Part shown: positions 1 to 7,689 of the stretch, piece after piece
How positions within the stretch are numbered: the first letter of the stretch is position 1
Layout: each line of letters opens with the position of its first letter
Source of the DNA: Rugamonas rubra
Lineage (GTDB): Bacteria > Pseudomonadota > Gammaproteobacteria > Burkholderiales > Burkholderiaceae_D
Assembly: GCF_900114705.1 (NCBI RefSeq)
Contig: NZ_FOTW01000017.1
Location: 124,001 to 188,000, forward strand
Reading direction: 5' to 3'
DNA length: 64,000 bases
The notes under the pieces: generated by a model
Told to the model about the DNA's origin: nothing
Databases searched by the model: none
Seen by the model: the letters and a program-made list of their open reading frames with translations, nothing else
Position numbers and translations under genes: made by a program

Positions 1-1
1 G

Positions 2-289
2 CGCTGGCAGTGGCTGCACGCCTCGCCCACCGCGCTGGCCTCGCTGGCCTATCTGGGTTGGATGGCCACCATCCTCGGCTACGCCATGTGGACCGGCCTG
101 CTCAAGCGCCACGCCGTCAACCGCGTCGCCCCGTTCAGCCTGGGCGTGCCGGTGGTCGGCATCAGCTCCGGCATGCTGGTGCTGGGCGACGTGATCAGCG
201 CCTGGCAGTGGGGCGGCATCGCCTGCATCGTCGCCGCGCTGCTCAGCGTGATGTTCGGCGCGCGCTGGGCAGCCGCGCTGCGGCGCTAG
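2..289 (+). CDS. EamA/DMT-family transporter, C-terminal part
   Basis: The window opens inside this gene; the frame is already open at the first bases and ends with TAG. The 95 visible residues contain about three hydrophobic segments with short polar loops. The sequence VAPFSLGVPVVGISSGMLVL is typical of the last repeat of EamA-type drug/metabolite exporters, which move amino acids or metabolites across the inner membrane. The substrate cannot be told from this fragment. The start lies outside the window. A perfect palindrome of the GGGTCAGACCC type follows the stop. Confidence 0.8.
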   Translation, partial: RWQWLHASPTALASLAYLGWMATILGYAMWTGLLKRHAVNRVAPFSLGVPVVGISSGMLVLGDVISAWQWGGIACIVAALLSVMFGARWAAALRR

Positions 290-341
290 ACGGCGGCTAG
301 CCGCAATGCCGCCAGGTTAGGAAGCCCGGCGGCGCGAATCC

Positions 342-368
342 AGGGTCAGACCCTAAGGGTCTGACCCT
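342..368. repeat. REP-like palindrome, family A, copy 1
   Basis: A 27-base perfect palindrome made of AGGGTCAGACCCT, a central A-free junction and its inverse. It sits between the convergent ends of the EamA gene and the diguanylate cyclase gene. The same motif recurs at six more loci in this window. Confidence 0.8.
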
Positions 369-386
369 CGCTCTCCCACCGGGGCC

Positions 387-1994
387 TCAAGCGAAGCACA
401 CCCGGTTGCGTCCCGTCGCCTTGGCGCGGTACAGCAGCGCGTCGGCCTTCTGCAGCATGGCCTCGGCGGTGCCGGCGGCGATGTCGGCGCAGACGCCCAT
501 GCTCATCGTCACCGTCAAGTCGGGATGCACCTCGTGCCAGGGAAAGCCCTCGATCAGCTCGCGCAGCTTGTCGCACAAGGCGGCCGCCTGCGGCAGCGCC
601 GTCTCCGGCAGCGCGATGACGAACTCCTCGCCGCCGTAGCGCGCCACCAGATCGCTCAAGCGCATATGCCCGCGCAGGATCTCGCCGACCTTGCGCAGCA
701 CGGCGTCGCCGGTGGCGTGCGAAAACTGGTCGTTGATGCGCTTGAAGAAGTCGATATCGCCGATCACCAGGCTCAATGGGCGCTGGTGGCGCACCGCCTG
801 GTTGAACAGCGTGACGGCCTGCTCGTCGAAGTGGCGGCGGTTGTACAGGGCGGTGAGGGCGTCGCGCACGCTCAGCTCGCGCAGCTGCTCGGCCTGCTCC
901 AAAATCGTCTGGTGCGAGGCGTGCAGCTCGGCGTGGCTGTGCGCCAGTTGTTCGCTCATCTCGTTGAAGGCGGTGGCCAGCGCCGCCACCTCGTCCCTGC
1001 CCTGCACCGGCACGCGCTGCAGCAGCGAGCCGCCGTGCATGGCGCGCACCGCCTCGGTCAGGCGGGTCAGCGTGCGGCTCAAGCCCCGGCTCAACAGCAC
1101 GCCCAGCAGCAGCGCCAGCACCGCCGCCGCCGCCGCACCGGCCAGCAGCGCCTCGCGCACCGCGCTCAGATACTGCTGCTCCTGCTTGCTCGGCGTGAGC
1201 ACGCCCTCCGACGAGATGTACAGCGCCGGGCGGCCGTCGACCATGACGGCGCGGGCGCCCTCGCGCGCCGCCGCCGGCAGGGGCTCGCCGGGCCGGTAGG
1301 TGCCGGCGCCCAGCACTACCTTGTAGTCCTGGTCGGTGACGATGAAGTGGAAGGGCGGCGGGCCGCCACGGCGCTTGTCGGGCCGCCGCCGGTCCTGGGG
1401 CGCGCCGGCGCGGTCGCCCTCGGGCGGGCCGCGCCTTGCCCCGTCGGGCGGACCACGCCGGTCGCCGTCGGCTGAATCGCGCCGCTCGTCGTCGCGAGGG
1501 CCGCGCCGCTCGCCGTCCATTGGACCGCGCCGCTCGCCGTAGGCCGGACCGAGTCGTTCGCCGTCAGGCGGCCCGCGTCGCTCACCATCCGGCGCGCCGG
1601 CGCGCATATCGCCGGGCGGAGCGGGGCGCACATCGTCGCGCCCGGCCGGGCCCATCGGCTGCGCCACGGGCCGGCCGTCGGCGCCGATGCCGCGCCCCAA
1701 GCCGACCGGCAGCGGCGCCACCGCCGCGCCGGCCTCCCGGCCGGCGCTGTCGCCCTCGGCCGTGATCGTGCGCTGCATGAAGCTGTCGAAAGACTCGGCG
1801 GCGATGGCGGCCCGCCAACTGCCGTAGCGGCCGACATAGGCGCTCATATACTTGTAAAAATGATCAGCCGCCTGCTGGCGCCGGATCAAATCGACCTTGG
1901 TGGTGACGCCCACATAGGCCAGGCCGCCGACCATCGCCACCGCCGCCAGGCCCGTCAACAGCAGGGCCAGCATAAATTTGATCCTCAGGGACAT
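387..1994 (-). CDS. Membrane-bound diguanylate cyclase (HAMP-GGDEF)
   Basis: Predicted to make cyclic di-GMP from two GTP at the inner membrane. In order: a membrane helix (about residues 8-30), a periplasmic region to about 280, a second helix (about 282-302), a HAMP linker (about 300-352), a short coiled stretch, and a GGDEF domain (about 372-533). The active-site motif GGEEF is intact at 454-458, and an RxxD product-inhibition site (RLSD, 445-448) lies five residues before it, so the enzyme should be active and feedback-controlled. Odd feature: residues about 133-205 are roughly nine copies of an 8-residue unit near PDGERRGP, a strongly charged low-complexity loop in the sensor region. GGAGAAATAG precedes the ATG. 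The ligand sensed is unknown. Confidence 0.93.
   Translation of the reverse strand: MSLRIKFMLALLLTGLAAVAMVGGLAYVGVTTKVDLIRRQQAADHFYKYMSAYVGRYGSWRAAIAAESFDSFMQRTITAEGDSAGREAGAAVAPLPVGLGRGIGADGRPVAQPMGPAGRDDVRPAPPGDMRAGAPDGERRGPPDGERLGPAYGERRGPMDGERRGPRDDERRDSADGDRRGPPDGARRGPPEGDRAGAPQDRRRPDKRRGGPPPFHFIVTDQDYKVVLGAGTYRPGEPLPAAAREGARAVMVDGRPALYISSEGVLTPSKQEQQYLSAVREALLAGAAAAAVLALLLGVLLSRGLSRTLTRLTEAVRAMHGGSLLQRVPVQGRDEVAALATAFNEMSEQLAHSHAELHASHQTILEQAEQLRELSVRDALTALYNRRHFDEQAVTLFNQAVRHQRPLSLVIGDIDFFKRINDQFSHATGDAVLRKVGEILRGHMRLSDLVARYGGEEFVIALPETALPQAAALCDKLRELIEGFPWHEVHPDLTVTMSMGVCADIAAGTAEAMLQKADALLYRAKATGRNRVCFA
1380..1598 (-). repeat. Degenerate 24-base tandem repeat inside the cyclase gene
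   Basis: About nine in-frame copies of a 24-base unit encode PDGERRGP-like octapeptides (variants PDGERLGP, AYGERRGP, MDGERRGP, RDDERRDS, ADGDRRGP, PDGARRGP, PEGDRAGA). Copies differ in both DNA and protein, so the array is not a very recent expansion. Its length may still vary between strains. Confidence 0.85.
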
Positions 1995-2235
1995 CTATTT
2001 CTCCGCTTAATTTTGTTGCCGTACAGACAGGCATGATAGCCGATCAAACGCCCCTTTCTCATAGGAGAACTTGCCTTGTGGCACATCCGATACATTGCCA
2101 TGCGGAATTAGTTCTGCGTAAATGTTTTGCAGTGTTATACGGTTTGCATATGGCATCCATCACAAATTGAAAGTGGGCTTATGACGAAAAGCCACCTATA
2201 CTGCACTGCAACATACAGACAAACAGGAGCCTCAA

Positions 2236-2493
2236 ATGAGCACAGCAAACAACACCTTCGACTACAACGACTTCGCCCATGGCGGTTACGTGAGCAATGT
2301 CCTGAGCGCGGCACGCAGCCTGCTGGCAGCATTGTTCGCGGTGAACCCACGCGCAACGGCCGCTGACGAGGCGCTTGTTTCGCAGAGCAACAAGGACTCG
2401 ACCTGCACCTACCTGTCGCGCATGGCCGACGACTACGAGCACATCGCACCGAACCTGTCGGCCGAGCTGCGCTTCATGGCTTCGCGGGGTTGA
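2236..2493 (+). CDS. Small protein of unknown function (85 aa)
   Basis: I do not recognise this family. It starts at ATG eight bases after an AGGAG site (ACAGGAGCCTCAA). The N-terminal part has one amphipathic, moderately hydrophobic stretch (about residues 18-37, SNVLSAARSLLAALFAV). The C-terminal half is hydrophilic with a DDYEHIAPNLSAELRFMA helix-like segment. It overlaps nothing, and its TGA is followed after two bases by the next ATG, so it is the first gene of a three-gene small-protein unit that ends at the hairpin at 2721-2755. The 240 bases upstream have no gene and presumably hold its promoter. The spacing and RBS make it a convincing gene; the function is unknown. Confidence 0.72.
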   Translation: MSTANNTFDYNDFAHGGYVSNVLSAARSLLAALFAVNPRATAADEALVSQSNKDSTCTYLSRMADDYEHIAPNLSAELRFMASRG

Positions 2494-2495
2494 TC

Positions 2496-2585
2496 ATGCT
2501 CGATATCCTGCAAAACCTGCCGGCCGCCCTCGCCGCCACCGGTCTGATCGTCCGCCTGTACCTCGGCGCCAAGTCGGAGCAATAA
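2496..2585 (+). CDS. Very small hydrophobic peptide (29 aa), paralogue of the next gene
   Basis: The frame starts ATG CTC GAT ATC and ends TAA, giving MLDILQNLPAALAATGLIV then RLYLGAKSEQ. It begins two bases after the stop of the 85-residue gene (TGATCATG). The middle is hydrophobic and could span or lie on the membrane, ending in a basic/polar tail. It aligns with the next peptide: LPAALAATGL with LPALMAAVGL, and RLYLGAK with RLYVGGK. That conservation between neighbours is the main evidence that this tiny frame is translated. Function unknown. Confidence 0.6.
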   Translation: MLDILQNLPAALAATGLIVRLYLGAKSEQ

Positions 2586-2587
2586 TC

Positions 2588-2701
2588 ATGATGAACGATA
2601 TGCTCAAAGTCCTCGTCCAACTGCCGGCCCTGATGGCGGCAGTCGGCCTGACCTTCCTGGTGCTGCGCCTGTACGTCGGCGGCAAGCTGAACCAAGACTA
2701 A
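2588..2701 (+). CDS. Very small membrane peptide (37 aa), paralogue of the previous gene
   Basis: It starts two bases after the preceding stop (TAATCATG) with MMNDMLKVLVQLPALMAAVG and continues LTFLVLRLYVGGKLNQD. One clear membrane-spanning segment (about residues 6-28) is followed by a short basic tail. It is a longer version of the 29-residue peptide just upstream, so the pair probably arose by duplication. The strong intrinsic terminator 20 bases downstream closes the unit. Single-helix peptides of this kind often act as subunits or modulators of membrane proteins or as toxins; nothing in the sequence decides between these. Confidence 0.62.
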   Translation: MMNDMLKVLVQLPALMAAVGLTFLVLRLYVGGKLNQD

Positions 2702-2720
2702 GCCTTCCCCCCCGGAAAGC

Positions 2721-2755
2721 AAAAAGACCCGGCGCGCGAGCGACCGGGTCTTTTT
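2721..2755. terminator. Bidirectional intrinsic terminator
   Basis: AAAAAGACCCGG pairs with CCGGGTCTTTTT across an 11-base loop. T-tracts on both strands let it end the small-protein cluster on the plus strand and the amino acid permease on the minus strand. Confidence 0.9.
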
Positions 2756-2772
2756 CATTGGGCGGGCAGGGT

Positions 2773-4254
2773 TCAGGCCGGCTTGTTCAGGCGCGAGTTG
2801 CGCATGCCGTACAGGAAGTAGGTGAGGATCGCCGCCGTCATCCAGATGAAGAAGATGCGGAAGGTGGTGCCCGACAAGTCGCGCATGATGTACAGACAGG
2901 CGAAGATGCTCAGGCCCGGCACCACGTAGGGGCCGAAGGGCACGCGGAAGCCCTTGATGCCCTTGCCGTTCTCCTTCTTGCGCATCACCGGCACGGCCAG
3001 CGAGACGACGATGAAGGCGGTCAGCGTGCCCATGCTGACCATGTCCCACAGGAAGGTGGCGTCGACGAAGCCGGCCACCAGACCCACCACCATGCAGACG
3101 ATGAGGGTGTTGCTGACCGGCGCGGCGGTGCGCGGGTTGACGGTCTGGAAGGACTTGGAGATCAGGCCGTCGCGCGAGATGGCATACAGGATGCGGGTCT
3201 GGCCGTAGATGGTCACCAGGGTCACGCTGAACACCGAGATGACGGCGCCGGCCGAGAGGATCAGCGCCGGCCAGGTCTTGCCGGTGACGTTTTGCAGGAT
3301 CACGGCGAGGCCGGCCTCCTGGCCCTCGAACTTGGCGGCCGGCTGGGCGCCCAGCGCCGCCACCGCCACCAGCAGGTAGAACACGGTGACGATGACCAGC
3401 GCCGCCAAAATGCCGATCGGCACGTTGCGTTTCGGATTGCGCACCTCCTCGCCGGCGGTGGCCACCGTGTCGAGGCCGATGAAGGAGAAGAACACCGTGC
3501 CGGCGGCGGCCGTCACGCCGGACATGCCGGCGAAGCCCTTGCTGTTGTCGGTGTTGAAGAAGGGCACGAAGTTGTTGGCGTCGAAGCCGGAGAAGGCGAT
3601 GACGATGAAGAAGATCAAAATCGCCAGCTTGATCATCACCATGATGGCGTTGGTGGTGGCCGATTCCTTGGTGCCGCGTAGCAGCAGGAAGCAGCACAGG
3701 CAGACCAGCAGGATGGGCGGCAGGTTGATATGGCCGGGATGGAACTCCACGCCCTTCAGCCCGGAGACGATCATCGGCGACCTGAGCATTTCCGGGATGT
3801 GCACGCCGAAGGCGTTGCCGAGGAAGTTGTTCAGATAGGCCGACCAGCCGATCGCCGTGGCGCTGGCCGCCAGCCCGTATTCGAGCAGCAGGCAGGCCGC
3901 CATGATGAAGGCGAGGAACTCGCCCACCGTGGCGTAGGCGAAGGAGTAGGACGAGCCGGAGGCGGGGATGCGGAACGACAGCTCGGCGTAGCACAGCGCG
4001 GTCAGGCCGGCGGTGATGGCGGCTATTAGGAAGGACAGGACGACCGAGGGGCCGGCCTTGGGCACGGCCTCGACCATCGTGAAGAAAATACCGGTGCCGA
4101 TGGTGGCGCCGACGCCGATCATGGTCAGCGGGAACAGGCCGATGGAGCGGTGCAATCCGTTGCCGCTGGCGGTGGGCTCGGCGACGTACTCGACTGTGGT
4201 ATCGACCGGCTTGGTGCGGATCAATTTCTGGACCAGCGTTTGGTTCACAGGCAT
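2773..4254 (-). CDS. APC-superfamily amino acid permease (cationic amino acid transporter-like)
   Basis: Inner-membrane secondary transporter of 493 residues with about 12-13 hydrophobic helices. The first helix carries the APC glycine motif (GVGATIGTGIF, about 46-56), which binds the amino acid backbone. IGLDTVATAGEEVRNPKRN near residue 255 and the hydrophobic spacing fit the CAT/YfnA group of amino acid permeases. Substrate specificity is not deducible. The start is an ATG preceded by AAGGA. It is transcribed alone, convergent with the small-protein cluster, with which it shares a terminator. Confidence 0.88.
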   Translation of the reverse strand: MPVNQTLVQKLIRTKPVDTTVEYVAEPTASGNGLHRSIGLFPLTMIGVGATIGTGIFFTMVEAVPKAGPSVVLSFLIAAITAGLTALCYAELSFRIPASGSSYSFAYATVGEFLAFIMAACLLLEYGLAASATAIGWSAYLNNFLGNAFGVHIPEMLRSPMIVSGLKGVEFHPGHINLPPILLVCLCCFLLLRGTKESATTNAIMVMIKLAILIFFIVIAFSGFDANNFVPFFNTDNSKGFAGMSGVTAAAGTVFFSFIGLDTVATAGEEVRNPKRNVPIGILAALVIVTVFYLLVAVAALGAQPAAKFEGQEAGLAVILQNVTGKTWPALILSAGAVISVFSVTLVTIYGQTRILYAISRDGLISKSFQTVNPRTAAPVSNTLIVCMVVGLVAGFVDATFLWDMVSMGTLTAFIVVSLAVPVMRKKENGKGIKGFRVPFGPYVVPGLSIFACLYIMRDLSGTTFRIFFIWMTAAILTYFLYGMRNSRLNKPA

Positions 4255-4465
4255 TCCTTCAATTCAGTTGCTTGGGCGGCGTGGATAACGTCGCCCTCGA
4301 AAAGTTCGGGGGTCAAAAAAACTAAGCGATTATAGGGCTTCGCCGCGTTTCCCCATAAAGTAATTTTGTACAAAAATAGCAACGGATTTGCGGTGCGGGA
4401 AATGTTGACAAAGCGGGCCGGCGCTGCTCCGCCGCCGCGCCGCTATCAAGATGACAAGAGGTGTC

Positions 4466-4541
4466 GGGCCCCGCCCTTGGGCCACGCCCTTGGGCCACGC
4501 CCTTGGGCCACGCCCTTGGGCCACGCCCTTGGGCCGCGCCC
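4466..4541. repeat. 13-base tandem repeat, about 5.8 copies
   Basis: Units of GGGCCACGCCCTT run head to tail from 4466: the first reads GGGCCCCGCCCTT, four are identical, and the last is a partial GGGCCGCGCCC. The array ends seven bases before the stop of the yceI-like gene, so it lies in its 3' untranslated region. The identical central units suggest recent slippage. Confidence 0.95.
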
Positions 4542-4548
4542 ATATCGT

Positions 4549-5124
4549 TTACTCCGTTTTCAGCGCTTCGACCTGGATGCGCAACGTGACGTCCATCTTG
4601 AAACCATAGTCCTTGCCGGCGCTCAGGCCGAACTGGTCGCGTTGGATCACCGCCAGCGCGTCGGCGCCGCACAGCTCGCGCTTGAGCATCGGGTGGGGAA
4701 TGCACTTGAAGGAGTTGATCTTCAGGTTCACCGGTTTGCTCACGCCGTGCAGCGTCAGCTCGCCCACGGCCTCGGTCGGCGCGCCGTTGACGAAGCCGGT
4801 CAACTTGCCGCGATACGCCGTCGTCGGATACTTGGCCAGGTCGAAGAAGTCCGGCCCCTGCGCCCATTTGTTCAGCGCGTCCTGGCCGAAGTCGATGCTG
4901 GCCAGGTCGATCTTGACGTCGACCATGCCGTAGCCGGACTCCTTGTCCACGGTGACGCTGCCGCTGCTCTTATTGACCTTGCCGCGCCAGATGGAGATGC
5001 CCATGTGGTCGGCCTCGAAGCTGGGGAAGGTGTGGTCAGGATCGATGGTGTAGCTGGCCGGCGCGGCGTGCAGCGCGGCGCTGGCGCACAGGCCGGCCAG
5101 GGACAACAAAAACAGTTTTTTCAT
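4549..5124 (-). CDS. YceI-family periplasmic protein
   Basis: A 191-residue secreted protein of normal length for the YceI/lipocalin-like family, which forms a barrel that binds long isoprenoid or amide lipids. A signal peptide is clear (MKKLFLLSLAGLCASAALHA, cleaved before APASY). The mature part begins with the family hallmark YTIDPDHTFPSFEADHMG. It also has the later pattern FVNGAPTEAVGELTLHGVSKP near 110-130. AAGGAGACCGCG precedes the ATG. Single gene; the 3' end abuts the 13-base tandem repeat. The physiological ligand is unknown. Confidence 0.92.
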   Translation of the reverse strand: MKKLFLLSLAGLCASAALHAAPASYTIDPDHTFPSFEADHMGISIWRGKVNKSSGSVTVDKESGYGMVDVKIDLASIDFGQDALNKWAQGPDFFDLAKYPTTAYRGKLTGFVNGAPTEAVGELTLHGVSKPVNLKINSFKCIPHPMLKRELCGADALAVIQRDQFGLSAGKDYGFKMDVTLRIQVEALKTE

Positions 5125-5322
5125 CGCGGTCTCCTTATGTTTGTCATTGCGGGCGGTGCGGACGAGGCGCCAGTGTAGCGCGCCGCCACGGCACGATCAA
5201 ACGCTGTTTTCAAGTATGCGGTTACACCTGCTTACTTCTGATACAGCGCACGGTATAGCTTGTACAACAAGGCGCCGTTAATCTTGGGCCATGCAGTAGC
5301 CACCACCTTCAGGAGCATCAAA

Positions 5323-5895
5323 ATGGAAAAGATCAGAACCGTATCGCGCATTCATCCACTGGTCGCCGGCGCGGCGATTTCCGTCACCGTGCTGGCCATG
5401 GTGGGCACTGCGGCCATCGCCGGTTGGCTGCCGACGTCGAAGGGCGCCATCGGCCCCGGCGGCGCGGCGAGCGGCACGCCGACCTCGGAGTTCGCTCCGG
5501 TCGAGGTGGCCGGCAAGGGCCAGATTCCGCCGCAGGCAGCCGCGTTGGCGCAGCAGGCACCGGCCGAGCCGGTACGTACCGCCGCGCCGGCGCCCGCGCC
5601 GCACAAGGCGCCGCGTCCGCACCACAGCACGCAGGTGGCGCAGGCCTCGCAGGCCTCGCAGGCCGACTATGAACGGCCGCGCCAGCAGGCGCCGCAACCG
5701 CAGCAACAACAACAGCCGCAGCAACCGAACTATGTCGGCATCGGCGCGGGCGCGGTGATCGGCGGGCTGCTCGGCAACCAGGTCGGCAGCGGCCGTGGCC
5801 GCACGCTGGCCACCGTGGCCGGCGCCATCGGCGGCGGCATGCTGGGCAACGAGGTGCAGAAGCGCCAGCAGGAGCCGCAGCAGCCGGAACGCTGA
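5323..5895 (+). CDS. Glycine-zipper 2TM-domain protein
   Basis: Chosen start is the ATG of MEKIRTVSRIHP, seven bases after AGGAG; an in-frame ATG 63 bases earlier has no comparable site. The 190-residue protein has an N-terminal membrane anchor (about 12-35), a long Ala/Pro/Gln-rich linker with runs of Q (about 100-140), and a C-terminal glycine-zipper domain (GIGAGAVIGGLLGNQVGSG and VAGAIGGGMLGNEVQ). The zipper is the signature of SlyB/OsmB/Rick_17kDa-type envelope proteins. It probably sits in the inner membrane with the zipper in the envelope and may help envelope integrity. The Q-rich stretch is low complexity. Confidence 0.85.
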   Translation: MEKIRTVSRIHPLVAGAAISVTVLAMVGTAAIAGWLPTSKGAIGPGGAASGTPTSEFAPVEVAGKGQIPPQAAALAQQAPAEPVRTAAPAPAPHKAPRPHHSTQVAQASQASQADYERPRQQAPQPQQQQQPQQPNYVGIGAGAVIGGLLGNQVGSGRGRTLATVAGAIGGGMLGNEVQKRQQEPQQPER

Positions 5896-5937
5896 TCGTC
5901 GAAACATAAAGGGAACGCGGGCACGGCCCGCGAGTGA

Positions 5938-5965
5938 GCCGCCGGGCAGTTTGCCGGCGGCTTTT
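5938..5965 (+). terminator. Intrinsic terminator after the glycine-zipper gene
   Basis: GCCGCCGG pairs with CCGGCGGC over an 8-base loop, followed by TTTT. It lies 43 bases after the stop codon and before a family A palindrome. Confidence 0.75.
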
Positions 5966-5995
5966 CTGTTTACCCCACCCCGGTCCACCACGGCC

Positions 5996-6025
5996 GGGGT
6001 CTGACCCCGTACGGGGTCAGACCCC
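5996..6025. repeat. REP-like palindrome, family A, copy 2
   Basis: A perfect 30-base palindrome: GGGGTCTGACCCC, GTAC centre, GGGGTCAGACCCC. It lies between convergent genes. Confidence 0.9.
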
Positions 6026-6087
6026 TAGGCTTCAGGGTTACGCCCTCGGGTTTTGCTGGCGTCCCTGGCGTACGGACAAAGGCATTT

Positions 6088-6597
6088 TTAGCCGAAGTGG
6101 CCGAGGTAGTCGCGCTTACCTACCGCCACGCCCTGGTTGCGCAGGATGTCGTAGGCGGTAACGATGTGGAAGTAGAAGTTGGGCAGCGCGAAGCTGAGCA
6201 GATAGTCGGCGCCGTTGAACTCGGCCTGGAAGGCGCCGAAGCTCAGCTTGACCTCGCGCGTGGCGCCCTGCTCCAGATCGGCCGGCGTGACGCTGTTCAA
6301 ATAAGCGACGGTGGCGGCGATGCGCTGCTCCAGTTGCTGGAAGCTGGTCTCGTCGTCGGCGAACTTGGGCGAGGCGATGCCGCTCAAACGTTCCACCGCC
6401 AGTTTGGAGGCGTCGCTGGCGCGCTGCACCTGCGCCGACAGCGGCAGCATGTCGTCGGCCAAGCGGGCGCCGAGCAGGGTCTCCGGCACGATGCCGTGCT
6501 CTTCCGCATGGGCCTGGGCCTTTTCCAGCAGGGTGTGCAGCACGCCGAGGGCGCGCAGGAAGGCGGGAATGGACGCCTGGTACATCGATAGTGACAT
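6088..6597 (-). CDS. DUF1993 family protein
   Basis: A 169-residue cytoplasmic helical protein. The opening MSLSMYQASIPAFLRALG, the central KLAVERLSGI, and the closing LPNFYFHIVTAYDILRNQGV are typical of the DUF1993 (DinB-like fold) family, whose function is not established. It lies 56 bases downstream of astE on the same strand, so it could be read through from the arginine operon, although nothing ties it to that pathway. Confidence 0.85.
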   Translation of the reverse strand: MSLSMYQASIPAFLRALGVLHTLLEKAQAHAEEHGIVPETLLGARLADDMLPLSAQVQRASDASKLAVERLSGIASPKFADDETSFQQLEQRIAATVAYLNSVTPADLEQGATREVKLSFGAFQAEFNGADYLLSFALPNFYFHIVTAYDILRNQGVAVGKRDYLGHFG

Positions 6598-6653
6598 GGC
6601 TGGCCTTTCGGTAGCGGGACGGCACGGCGCCGCCCCGGGGTGTCAACTGCGAA

Positions 6654-7685
6654 TCACGAAACCCGCACCACCATCAAGCCGGCGCGCAAACCCACGCGCA
6701 CGTCCGGATTGGGGAAGACCACCAGTTCCTCGGCGTGCTGCACGGTGTAGACCTTGTCGCCGTCGCGGGCGATTTCGGCGCCCTGCGGCAGCGCGGTGAA
6801 GTTTTGCGTGTCGCGGCCGAAGGCCATGCGGAAGCCGTCGCTCAGCTTGATGATCTGCTGCGCCGTGTTGAACACATGCGGCTGCTGCTTGGCCTCGGGC
6901 GCGGACGCGCCGCGCAGCAGCGCGTCGAGCGCCGCCGAGGCTGCGGCGAACTGGCCGATGTCGTTCTGCCCCAGCGTGCCGATGCGCCCCAGCTCGACCG
7001 TGGTTCCGGCCGCGCCGTGGTGCTCCGACGAGTAGTAGCTATACGTTCCGGCCGAAGCCGGGTTCATGATGATGGCGCCGATGCCGGCCCGGCCCAGCCA
7101 GTCGATCAGGCCACGGCGGGCGCCGTCCTCGATCAGCTCGGGCACGATGGCGAAGGTCGGGTAGACCGACGGCCGGATCGCCGTGTGCAGGTCGAGGTGC
7201 CAACGCTGCGGCCCGGCGTCGGCGAAGAAGGCGGCGGTGGCCGCCATCATCACGTCGGCGCGCGCCGCCTCGGCGGTGCCGGCCAGCGTGCCCCGCTCGG
7301 CGCGGAACATGCGGTTCAAGTCGGCGTCGATGAAGCGCTTGCCGGCGCGGATGGCGTCGATGTTGCCGACGCAGAGCATCAGGTCGGCCTGCAACTGGCC
7401 GGCCTGGTGCGACAGCGCGTCCAACAAATACGCCACCACTTCGATCGGCCCGGTTTCGTCGCCATGCACGCCGACCGACACCAGCACGCTGGCGCGTTGC
7501 GACGCACCCTCGCCTGCTGTCGCCTTGATGGTCAGGATGCCGTCGGCCGGCTGCGTCACCGCGAAGCCGGCCGCCGTGAAGCGCGCCGCGACCGCGCCGA
7601 AATCGGCTTCGGCCAGGGCGCGCACCGCCTCCGGCAGCGCCTGCGCGCCGCCGGTTTCGCTCACTGCTGTATCGCTCTTGTGCAT
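6654..7685 (-). CDS. astE: Succinylglutamate desuccinylase
   Basis: Last step of the arginine succinyltransferase pathway: N-succinylglutamate to succinate plus glutamate. The 343-residue protein has the zinc-carboxypeptidase fold of AstE/aspartoacylase enzymes. It shows GVHGDETGP (zinc His and Glu), DLNRMF, HLDLHTAIRPS (third zinc ligand) and TVELGRIG with the likely catalytic Glu. The ATG begins only four bases after the stop of the large glutamate dehydrogenase, so the two are almost certainly cotranscribed. It is separated from the other ast genes by that 4.7-kb gene. Confidence 0.95.
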   Translation of the reverse strand: MHKSDTAVSETGGAQALPEAVRALAEADFGAVAARFTAAGFAVTQPADGILTIKATAGEGASQRASVLVSVGVHGDETGPIEVVAYLLDALSHQAGQLQADLMLCVGNIDAIRAGKRFIDADLNRMFRAERGTLAGTAEAARADVMMAATAAFFADAGPQRWHLDLHTAIRPSVYPTFAIVPELIEDGARRGLIDWLGRAGIGAIIMNPASAGTYSYYSSEHHGAAGTTVELGRIGTLGQNDIGQFAAASAALDALLRGASAPEAKQQPHVFNTAQQIIKLSDGFRMAFGRDTQNFTALPQGAEIARDGDKVYTVQHAEELVVFPNPDVRVGLRAGLMVVRVS

Positions 7686-7689
7686 CCGC

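Noticed and set aside
2474..3994. Long minus-strand frame over the permease
   Set aside because: Shifted-frame shadow of the APC permease; Arg/His/Gly-rich with no hydrophobic pattern.
4466..4541. Possible CRISPR array
   Set aside because: The 13-base units have no spacers and are simple tandem repeats; no cas gene is present.
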